DNA of 44,709 nucleotides from an uncultured Eubacterium sp. (GTDB taxonomy: Bacteria; Bacillota; Clostridia; Lachnospirales; Lachnospiraceae). A program made the position numbers and the translations under genes. Positions 8,122 to 16,100 of this stretch are shown one piece after another. Every line of letters begins with the position of its first letter. Position 1 is the stretch's first letter. The notes below the pieces were generated by a model that made no database searches, had not been told where the DNA came from, and saw only the letters and a program-made list of their open reading frames with translations. Location of the stretch: the NCBI GenBank assembly GCA_947385875.1, contig CANDMV010000013.1:1-44709 (forward strand), in the 5' to 3' direction.

Positions 8122-9084
8122 TTGGGCAGAAAAGACACCGTAACAAAAGAATATATGCGCAATCCTGTCGTGTTTGCGGATGCATTCAATAAATACCTGT
8201 ACCGCGGCAGACAGGTGATAAAGCCGGAAAAATTAAAGAGGCTAGATACAGCGGAGATCTCTGTTCCATATGGGAGCGGCGATGCAGGGGTGCCCCAGCA
8301 GAGATATAGGGATGTGCTGAAAGCTGCAATGACTGACGGAAATATGGCGTACTGCATCCTTGGAATAGAAAACCAGTCTGATATCCATTATGCGGCTCCG
8401 GTAAAGAACGGCCTATATGATTTCATGCAGCTTGCACATCAGGTATCGGAGACAGCAGGGTCGCATAAGCGGGGAGAAGGGAAGAATGCGGGCGGAGAAG
8501 GCAGCAGGCCTTCACAGGGAGAGTATCTGAGCGGATTTTATAAGACAGACCGGCTGCTTCCGGTAATAACGCTGACCATATTTTATTCGGCAGAAGAATG
8601 GGATGGGCCGCTGACGCTGCGGGAGATGTATTCTGACTTGGATGATACAGCCGCGCAGTATGTGCCGGACTACCGGGTCAACCTGATCGCGCCGGGAAAT
8701 ATGACTGACGGAGAAATAGAGGAGTTTCAGTCAAGCCTGAAAGAAGTCGTGCAGTATATCAAGTATTCCGGGGACAGGGAAAAACTGCAGGAAGTGATAC
8801 AGAAAAATAAGAATTTCCGCAGGCTTGAGCGCCAGGCAGCGGAAGTGATCAATGTGACAACAAATTCAAAACTGAAATATGCAGAGGGACAGGAGGAAGT
8901 GGATGTGTGTGCCGCAATCGAAGAAATGAAAATGGACAGCAAAATAGAAGGCAAAATAGAAGGTTCTGTTGAAACCTATAGGGAAGTTGGTTATTCAATA
9001 AAGGATACAATTAAGCATGTGGCTGAGAAATTCAGTCTTTCCCTTCAAAAGTCAGAGGAAGAAGTCAGAAAATACTGGAAATAA
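8122..9084 (+). CDS. Rpn family nuclease/putative transposase, intact copy
   Basis: A 320-residue PD-(D/E)XK-type protein of the Rpn/YhgA group, annotated elsewhere as recombination-promoting nuclease or transposase. These are DNA endonucleases, some active in phage defence. The start is TTG at 8122, set by AGGAGG four nucleotides upstream and by the family-like N-terminus MGRKDTVTKEYMRNP. Key parts: FADAFNKYLYRG near residue 20, the core acidic residues around LDTAEI and GIENQSD (ExQ variant of the E-x-K motif, about 75-80), DYRVNLIAPG near 180, and a short EGKIEG coiled tail. No stop or frameshift is seen, making this the only complete rpn gene here. A candidate internal start lies at 8905. 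Confidence 0.82.
   Translation: MGRKDTVTKEYMRNPVVFADAFNKYLYRGRQVIKPEKLKRLDTAEISVPYGSGDAGVPQQRYRDVLKAAMTDGNMAYCILGIENQSDIHYAAPVKNGLYDFMQLAHQVSETAGSHKRGEGKNAGGEGSRPSQGEYLSGFYKTDRLLPVITLTIFYSAEEWDGPLTLREMYSDLDDTAAQYVPDYRVNLIAPGNMTDGEIEEFQSSLKEVVQYIKYSGDREKLQEVIQKNKNFRRLERQAAEVINVTTNSKLKYAEGQEEVDVCAAIEEMKMDSKIEGKIEGSVETYREVGYSIKDTIKHVAEKFSLSLQKSEEEVRKYWK
8905..9084 (+). other. Candidate intragenic short product of rpn (RpnS-like)
   Basis: AGGAGG at 8891-8896 stands 8 nt before an in-frame GTG (8905), giving a 59-residue C-terminal product starting VCAAIEEM. The same arrangement is found at 7040/7052 and 10462/10474. The initiation site is seen in the sequence; its use is inference. Confidence 0.4.
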
Positions 9085-9130
9085 TAAGAAAGCTAATTTT
9101 TTATTTTAAGACAAAACGGATTGTAAGATC

Positions 9131-9249
9131 ATGGATTGAAAGATGGGAGGCAGATGGAAAAAGAATAGTCCGCAGAATGTGTCAAAATAAAATGCCAGAG
9201 AAGGAGATCTGCCGCATAGCAGGATGCAGCAGAGAATTTGTACAGAAAA
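9131..9249 (+). pseudogene. Chimeric scrap: rpn 3' end inserted in a small-ORF remnant
   Basis: The DNA from 9131 to 9249 matches the last part of the rpn tail at 10544-10665 (rpn C-terminus, with deletions). On both sides lie pieces of the 45-residue ORF end (about 9094-9127 and 9246-9270, the latter with ATCATAATATCACG). It is followed by the usual terminator block. A rearranged dead copy. Confidence 0.65.
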
Positions 9250-9305
9250 CGAATCATAATATCACGTTAAAGAATATGTTTTGACGTAAGAAAAGGTTCT
9301 GTTAT

Positions 9306-9369
9306 GACAGTGCTTTTATTTGAGAGATATGCAGATGCGGCCTGCTGCCCGGATAAAGGCGCTGTTTTA
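9306..9369 (+). terminator. Terminator block, copy 3
   Basis: Diverged copy of the hairpin at 7803-7865 (ACAGTGCTTTTAT ... ATAAAGGCGCTGTTTT). It follows the chimeric scrap. Confidence 0.65.
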
Positions 9370-9406
9370 GCGTTCTAACAATAAAAATAATAATATCTAA
9401 AATAGT

Positions 9407-9435
9407 TTGAATATGCTTAGATCTTATGGTACAAT
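9407..9435 (+). promoter_or_regulatory. Promoter upstream of the frameshifted rpn copy
   Basis: TTGAAT (9407-9412), 17-bp spacer, TACAAT (9430-9435). It would give a leader of about 210 nt before 9653. The leader has a hairpin near 9590-9635 (CTGTCTGGAACAGGAGG region), but no known riboswitch was recognised. Confidence 0.55.
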
Positions 9436-9652
9436 ACATTTGAAGCATATTTTCTATATACAGTGTACTAAGACACTGCATGACAGCGGACATCCGTCCG
9501 GTCAATAGGGCAATTCTAATAAGCCATCATAAGTAGAGCTTATCAAAAGTCAGATCAGGAAAATCCATGCTGAACAATCATAAAATATAAGGCAGGGGTT
9601 TTCTGAAGGCTCCTGTCTGGAACAGGAGGAAGAACTGCCGGGGAGGCTCTGG

Positions 9653-10704
9653 GTGCTGAAAAGTCGAACCGGGCAGAATAAAGTTATGAGAAAAGACGAT
9701 GAATGGAAAAATTATTTATACGACAAAAGCCGCTATGCTGATGTAATCAACGGCACGGCGTTCGGCGGCAGGCAGGTGGTGTCTGCAGAAGACCTTGGAG
9801 ACTTGGACACGCAGACAGGATTTGTGAAAGAGCCCGGAGAAGGCCGGGGTGCGGGCAGAAGGAAAAGAAAGGAAAATAGAAAGACGAAATACCGGGATGC
9901 GCTACAAAGGACAGCATTCGGGGTAAACTATGCGGTATCGGCATAGAGCCGGAAGAGTATCTGGATTATTCGATGCCGCTGCGTGACATGTATTACAGCG
10001 TGGGCGAATATGAAAAGCAGGCAGCCGAAGTACGCAGCAGGACCCGTGCAGAGGGAAGGAAGCTAAAGGACGGGGAATATCTGTACCGGTTTCCGAAGGG
10101 GAGCCTTCTGCATCCCGTGGTGACAATCATACTATATATGGGAGAGGAAAAATGGGACGGGCCGCGGACACTGCATGAAATGCTGGACTTTGCGGGAATG
10201 CCGGAGGAAATCAGAAAGATGGCTCCGGATTACAGGATGAATATCATAGATGTAAGGAGAATGGAGGATACGGGAATGTTCCGCACAGACGTGCGGCATG
10301 TGCTGGACTTTATCCGGCTGTCGGAAGACCGCGAGGCACTGAGGAGGCTGGTGGAAAGCGAGCCGTATTATAAGGAGATGGATGAAGACGCCTTTGACGT
10401 GGCAGTATGCTATGCAAATGCGGGCGATCTGATCCGGGCAAAAGAGTATAACAGAAGGAATGGAGGGATTGATGTGTGTACGGCAATAAAAGAGATGATT
10501 GAAGAAGGAAGAAAAGAAGGAATGAGGAGAGGCAGGCAAAATGGATTGAAAGATGGGAAGCAGATGGAAAAAAACAGAATAGTCCGCAGAATGCTTCAAA
10601 ATAAAATGCCAGAGAAGGAAATCTGCCGCATTGCAGGCTGCAGCAGAGAATTTGTGCAGAAAGCACGCCAGAATAAATTTGAACAAATGCGGTATCTTAA
10701 ATAA
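9653..10704 (+). pseudogene. Rpn family nuclease of a second subtype, broken by one frameshift
   Basis: Two frames (9653-9946 and 9973-10704) join into one protein of about 350 residues if one base is restored near 9938. The first ends NYAVSA-stop, while the expected text NYAVIGIEPEEYLDY continues in the next frame. The start is GTG at 9653 behind GGGGAGG; the ATG at 9687 is an alternative. It resembles the 8122 gene in plan (ADVINGTAFGGRQVV, YRMNIIDVRRM, EGRKEG tail, C-terminal MPEKEICRIAGCS) but is well diverged. The nuclease half should be dead, though a sequencing error at the shift cannot be excluded. The tail after 10474 remains open. Confidence 0.8.
10474..10704 (+). other. Candidate intragenic short product of the broken rpn copy
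   Basis: GGAGGG (10462-10467) precedes an in-frame GTG at 10474 by 6 nt. The product would be 76 residues starting VCTAIKEMIEEGRKEG. It lies downstream of the frameshift, so it could still be made although the nuclease is not. Confidence 0.4.
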
Positions 10705-10877
10705 TTAAAATTGATTAAAATGAAAATGATTCTTGTAAAGTAAATGTATAGGACTGCCTGAAATGCTACATTTATTTAAAAATTTAAAGATTTTTATTTA
10801 CAAGCTGAATAAAAGTTGTTAATCTATATATATCGATATTTTTTTACCGAATACAAAAGAAGAGGAGGAGAAAAGCA

Positions 10878-11015
10878 ATGATGCTTACAGCTTTTGGAGA
10901 GGAATTACTGTCATTTTTCATGGAAATATTTAAAGCGGCAAGTGCATTCGGCGTGGCATATATTATATATGTGATTTATCTATTTAAGACAAAAAAGATC
11001 ATAATATCACGCTAG
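10878..11015 (+). CDS. Small hydrophobic 45-residue protein, copy 2
   Basis: Encodes the same 45 residues as 7630-7767; only one silent change was noticed in the coding region (TTG to CTG). The site GAGGAGGAG precedes the ATG. It sits 173 nt after the broken rpn copy, mirroring copy 1, so the rpn tail plus small ORF is a recurring unit. Confidence 0.6.
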   Translation: MMLTAFGEELLSFFMEIFKAASAFGVAYIIYVIYLFKTKKIIISR

Positions 11016-11050
11016 GGAATATGTTTTGACGTAAGAAAAGGTTTTGTTAA

Positions 11051-11113
11051 GACAGCGCTTTTATTTGAGAGTTATGCAGGTTCGGCCTGCTGCCCGGATA
11101 AAGGCGCTGTTTT
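11051..11113 (+). terminator. Terminator of the small ORF, copy 2
   Basis: Same hairpin and T run as at 7803-7865. Confidence 0.75.
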
Positions 11114-11233
11114 AGCATTCGGCTTGTGTAAATGTATGCAGGCTGATCCAGACAAAAGAAATTGCTAAATGAATAGTAGGATGGAAAGCGGAGGGCGGGG
11201 GATAGGAAACAATGACAGTCTGCCTGATGGACT

Positions 11234-11372
11234 GCTGACGCTGCGGGAGATGTATTCTAACTTATGATGATGCAGCTGCGCAGTATGTGTCTGATTATCG
11301 GGTCAACCTGATCGCGCCGGGAAATATGACTGACGGAGAAATCGAAGAGTTTCAGTCAAGCCTGAAAGAAGG
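11234..11372 (+). pseudogene. Internal fragment of an rpn gene
   Basis: Matches 8610-8748 of the intact gene (encoding LTLREMYS ... DYRVNLIAPG ... FQSSLKE), with an early frameshift near TTCTAACTTATGATG. Both ends of the gene are missing. Confidence 0.75.
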
Positions 11373-11381
11373 ATAGTCTCA

Positions 11382-11684
11382 GAGAACTTACAGATAAAAA
11401 ATATGGTAAAGAATCATCATTTAGCAAAATTAATATCAGATGTATTGTGGTATGAGCTGACAAGACAGTCAGAGTATAAGGCAAAATGGAATGGGAGGCA
11501 GTACATCAAAATAGATACATTCTATGCCGGCAGCTAGCTGTGTTCTAATTGCGGGTATCAAAATGCTGGTACAAAAGATTTAGCAGTAAGGGAATGGATC
11601 TGCCCTGTCTGTGGGGCAAAGCATGACAGGGATGTCAATGCTGCAAAAAATATTTTAGCAGAGGGATTACGACAAATAGCATAA
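11382..11684 (+). pseudogene. tnpB (IS200/IS605 OrfB) C-terminal remnant
   Basis: A 100-codon frame reads ENLQIKNMVKNHHLAK, then WYELTRQSEYKAKWNGR, then CSNCGYQN...[19 protein letters not shown] and stops at 11684. This is the RuvC-III and zinc-ribbon end of TnpB, the RNA-guided nuclease of IS605-type elements. An in-frame TAG at 11535-11537 stands where the family usually has Gln (SSQLCS becomes GS-stop-LCS). The N-terminal two-thirds is lost. No tnpA is present. The zinc-binding Cys residues survive, so decay is recent. Confidence 0.85.
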
Positions 11685-11849
11685 GGTATAAAATACAAAT
11701 AGGGACGGTTCAGCCCGAATTAACGCCTGTGGAGATAGTAGGGAGTAAAACGTCCAGTGGACGTTTGTCCTGCTCAGACCGGAGTGGAACGAAGAATGCG
11801 AGGTCGATGAAGCAGGAAGCCCATTGGCTTTGGACAATGGGCAGTTCAC
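11685..11849 (+). ncRNA. Candidate omega RNA / right end of the IS605-type element
   Basis: The DNA following tnpB ends in GAAGCAGGAAGCCCATTG, a hairpin GCCCATTG/CAATGGGC, and AGTTCAC at 11843-11849, as typical IS605 right ends do. A perfect 9-bp hairpin AAACGTCCA/TGGACGTTT lies at 11748-11766. In intact elements this segment forms the scaffold of the guide RNA, and the guide would begin at 11850. With tnpB dead, a living role is doubtful. Confidence 0.6.
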
Positions 11850-11861
11850 AAAGTTCTGTAA

Positions 11862-11923
11862 GAGCAGCGCTTTTATCTTAGTTATGCAGTTTAATCAGTT
11901 GCTAGATAAAAGAGCTGTTTTTG
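11862..11923 (+). terminator. Diverged copy 4 of the rpn-module terminator
   Basis: GAGCAGCGCTTTTATCT pairs with AGATAAAAGAGCTGTTTTT. Its place immediately after the tnpB right end suggests that the IS element inserted just upstream of this block. Confidence 0.55.
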
Positions 11924-12049
11924 CTGTCGTGCAGAATCTAATAACAGGAAGAATGGAAATAAATGTGCGTATGCCAGAAAAAGAAATGATTGTAGAAGGA
12001 AAAAAGAATGCAGAAAAGTATAGGCAGGAGGATGGAGAAGTGAAGGATG

Positions 12050-12226
12050 AGGAATAGAGGGAAAATGACAGGCGGACAGGCTGTCTGCTGTTCTGTATCA
12101 AACTACCAAGAATATAAAAAGATAATGTGAAATAAAAGAAAAGATGTTATAATGTTAAAGGCATTACTCAGATACGGACATGATTATGAAGTAATATAAA
12201 AGGTTAGAAAATACTGGGAATAATCA
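12050..12226 (+). repeat. Deletion derivative of an rpn unit (leader fused to last codons)
   Basis: 12050-12204 follows the leader of the intact rpn gene (7950-8104), including a TATAAT at 12148-12153. It then jumps directly to GTTAGAAAATACTGGGAATAA, equal to the last codons of the intact gene. The whole coding body is missing, leaving a short internal-deletion remnant. Confidence 0.7.
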
Positions 12227-12672
12227 TAATTAGAAAGGGCTGTAGTGCTATTATTTAACAAAAATATCCCAATATAAGGTTAAGATTTTGAGAAAAAAGC
12301 CGATATATTACTAAACTATCTAACGGGATAAGTGTGTGCGTTTAGCCTCATAAGCTGGCTGAACAAATATGCTTTCTCTGAATATAAATGATGCGTGCTG
12401 TGATGTATAACGGGCTGAGCGGTACGCTGAAGGCAGTATGCTGATTCTAGATCAGAGGAACTGACAAAATACCGTTCTTAATCCCCAGCATGAACAGAGT
12501 AAGGTTAAAGTATTTGTTTGTGTCGTGCTGCAGCAGTAAACAGCTGATGCGGCGGGATGTGAAGATGATGACTTGCAGATCTGTTCGGCAGAGCGGTGTA
12601 TGGCAGAATGTCTGGTATGGGATTGATGGCTGCTGTGATGGAGCATAATTGAAGTTTTTTGCTTGATGCATA
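12227..12672. other. Intergenic region, no gene seen
   Basis: Several short open frames on both strands show no ribosome site or recognisable protein. Presumably decayed DNA between the rpn cluster and the surface locus. Confidence 0.4.
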
Positions 12673-12781
12673 TATTATTGAAAACAAAAGCATTATTCAA
12701 TAATCATGTACTATTGAAAAACAAAAGTATTATTCAATCATCACATATTATTGAAAATAAGAGTGTTATTTCAATAATCAC
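12673..12781. repeat. Three tandem about 37-bp units, each an inverted repeat
   Basis: Each unit has the form TTATTGAA - 13 or 14 nt - TTCAATAA (the middle unit keeps ATTGAA/TTCAAT). The units start near 12673, 12711 and 12747. They lie about 340 bp upstream of the giant surface gene. The stretch 12782-13115 holds no gene that can be supported. Confidence 0.7.
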
Positions 12782-13115
12782 AGTTTGTGAAAATTCTTTT
12801 CTGGGCAGAGGGTGTATTAGATTATTTTTGTGCGGAAAAGGATTTTGCGGTGTGTTATGCAGAGTGTGGAAAAGAGTTTGCTTATGCCCTCAGAGCATGT
12901 TTGAAGCTGCTGTCCGTGTGAGGGCTTGCAGATTTTTGGAAGCAGTGCTTTTGGAAATGCGTTTTCAAATAGTTACGGTTTGCATGAAGGCTGTATTTGG
13001 GTAGGATGGAAAATCGGCTGATGTGGACAGTAATTTCAAATGTGCTCTGGGATGGAGTGGGCGATCCGGGAAATTTAGTCTTCATTAATTAGGTTGACGG
13101 AGAGGAAGGGATTTT

Positions 13116-16100
13116 ATGTACAAGGATGTGTGGAAGAGATTCGGAGTAAAAGTGCTTATCATATTGTGCTCCGTATTATTATTGGGAGGAGTGGCTATTG
13201 CTGCGCCAAGGTTGACGGCAGATGGCAGTAAGGAAGATCTGGCTGCGGCAATAACAGCAGGCAGGTTTAAAGTATCAGGTGATGTAGTATATTCCTTAGA
13301 TAGAAATCAATTTAATGCTGACGGAACTCCTAAAAATCCAAATGGTCCTGTGGGTAATGTAGCAATACCTGCATCGTTTCAATACCGAAAGGATGACACT
13401 AGCCCATGGATTGATGCAGGAAATATTGAAGTAAAAACAACAGGAGCTAATACAGATTCTTATAGAGATTATTCAGCAAAAAAAACGGTATATTTAGTAA
13501 TTAGCAGTGACAGTAGCAATGCTAATTTTAACAAAACACCTGATGAAGGAGTTGAATTTGAGTATGATGTAAAAAGAGGAGCTTTTACAAGCCTTTCAAA
13601 CATAAGTATTACACCTACGGAACATGAGGTGGAAGGAGCATATCCAGTATTAAAAGGTGAGGATCTTACTGTTAAGGTAACTTATAACGGAACAGAATAC
13701 ACGCTTCCAAAAAATGAAATCGTATTCGATTCATCAAAAGATCCGATTACTCAAGCAGGTCCGAAGACATATGATGTGGCATTTAAGAATTTTACTAGTG
13801 GAAATGTGGATGCAGAAGGCCGAGCATTACGTTCTGTAACGTTTACTATGAAAAAACATGTAAAAAATCTTAAAGCATATATAAATAATGTTGAAATTAC
13901 AAGTGAATCAACATTTAGTAAGGATGATCTTGCTGCTTTGACGAATAATGATATAGTGATTAGAGATGGGTTGGTAGAGTTATGGCCGGTATCTGGCGGA
14001 ACTCAAAAAGTAACTGCTGAGCTTACAATGGGTGGGCAAAGACCGTCAATTACTATAACAGAAAAAGACTCCTCAACAGGATATTATGGTGATCATACAA
14101 TAGAATTTAAATATACGCAAAGTGGAGATTCATTTGTACTTCCAAGAGACGGCTCTTTTCCAAGGATTATAGATTATAATGATAAGAAGACTTATATACA
14201 AAAACCAACAAAACTAGAAAGTAGGAAGAATCCAGGAAATTATTACTATCCTTCGACGCATTTTGAAGTTTGTGGCGATGATGGGTTTGAGTTTGTAGAA
14301 CAAAATAATAGTTCTGAGTTGGTTCCTAAAGAGTATAATCCTACGGCAGGCCGTGTAAGATTTACGGTAACTGGAGTGGGAGATATGGCAGGAAGCGGCG
14401 ATACATTAGAATATCGGGTATTTAGAAGGTTGGCTGCTCCTGCAGGCGATGACAATTCTAATGTAAGCACGAGTGCTGAAGTAAAGATATTAAATGAAGG
14501 TTATACGTATAATCCTAGAACAACATACGAACCGCAATTAAAGGTTTATTTTCCAGATGCAAGTGGAGAGTCTATACTTAGAGAAACCGATTATAAAGTT
14601 TCCTATAAGCGCTTTGATGAGACTGATTATGAAATGAAACCTATCACTGGAAAGCCTAAAAACGCTGGACAATATCAGGTGGTTGTGGAAGGAACAGGTA
14701 GTGATACTGATGGAGGATATATTGAAAGCGTAACTAAAAACTTTACAATTAACCCCAAAACATATGATGACGAAAATTATAAACTGTTGTTAAAAGGACA
14801 GTATCAAACTGAAGAGATTGCCGAATTTGATTTTACAGATGCTATACCAGATTTGAGCAGAGCAGTTGTTGTAAATAAAAATGATGATGTAATGGATGAT
14901 ATTAATCAAGAGAGAGGTAATTATGATATAGTTATTACTAAAAATGGTGTTGAAATGGATCCTAAGGGACAATTTCCTATAGGAAATGATTATGAGATAA
15001 CATATACTTTCCGAGGAAATTATAAGGGAACTTTAACAGCTCCATTTCATATTACTTCATATCCATTGAATAGATGTGATATTGTGTTTAAAGATTGTGA
15101 TCATAGAGATACTAACGGAAATAAAGATCATATATACGATGGTACACCGCATGATCCTGATATAGAAGTTTGGTATGGAGATAAAAAAATATCAGAGGGG
15201 GCGTATAAGAAAGAGTATAAAAGAAAGGATGGAACAAAAACAGATAATGTAAATGCAGGAAGAGTATATATAACAGTTACAAGCACAACGAATGATAAGG
15301 ATTTAACAGAGGCTAGTTTTATCATTCAGCCACGGACATTGAAGGATCCGAAATTATCGATTGAGGATTTTCCAAATAATAGCATTGATTATCAAGGGCC
15401 TAACTATCCGGACCTTAAAACTGTAACTATGAATGGAATAGAGAAACCATTAGAGAAAGATAAAGATTATACAGTAGGAGGTCTATATTATTGGGATGAT
15501 AATGCTGCGGCAGATGCAGATGGGAATAAATATGTAGCAGTTTCGAATGATACGTATCCTCGTAGCGATTTGAAATACGCATTTAAAATTAAAGGTGTAA
15601 CTAATTATCAGGGTGAGGCATTTACAAATCAATTCAGTATATTGCCTAAAGATATTGCAGATGCATCTGTAACACCAGAAATTGCTGATAAGCCAAAAAG
15701 CAATAAACACTCGAATGAGTATTATGTAATTACAGAAGGTGCTTTAAAAGTATATGATTCTAAGTTTGGCAGTAGTGGAAAAGGGACGCTGTTGATCAGG
15801 GACAAGGATTATGAAATAAAAAATATAAATCCGCAAGGTGAAGACAATTTAGATATTAATGGATTGGTAACAGTAACCATAAAAGGAATTGGCTGTTATA
15901 GAGGAGAAAGGAATATCACTTATCACTATGGAGATCCATTGTCTGGATTATCATTATATAGGAATGAGAAAGAACTCAAACCGAATGCGGATGGTTCTTA
16001 TACACTTCCGGGCAAATTTGTCAAAGTAGATAAGTCTGTTACAAATAGTGGCTATAGTGATATAAATTATTTGAAACGTGGTACATCAGGTGATTTTTGT

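Larger units (their letters stand above)
10821..11226. repeat. About 410-bp duplicated module, copy 2
   Basis: Near-identical to 7572-7986. The right edge is a deletion joint: after TGCCTG the sequence jumps into the middle of an rpn gene. Confidence 0.85.

Noticed and set aside
11824-12057. 77-codon open frame after the tnpB remnant
   Set aside because: It begins inside the IS right-end hairpin, crosses a terminator and has no family; composition is that of decayed DNA.
12890-12980. Possible fourth family-A MITE (AGAGCATGTTTGAA near 12894)
   Set aside because: Only 13 of 14 bases at one tip match; the following bases and a partner end do not align.
12663-13004. 113-codon open frame over the tandem dyads
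   Set aside because: The first part is the repeat array itself, and no ribosome site or recognisable protein is present.
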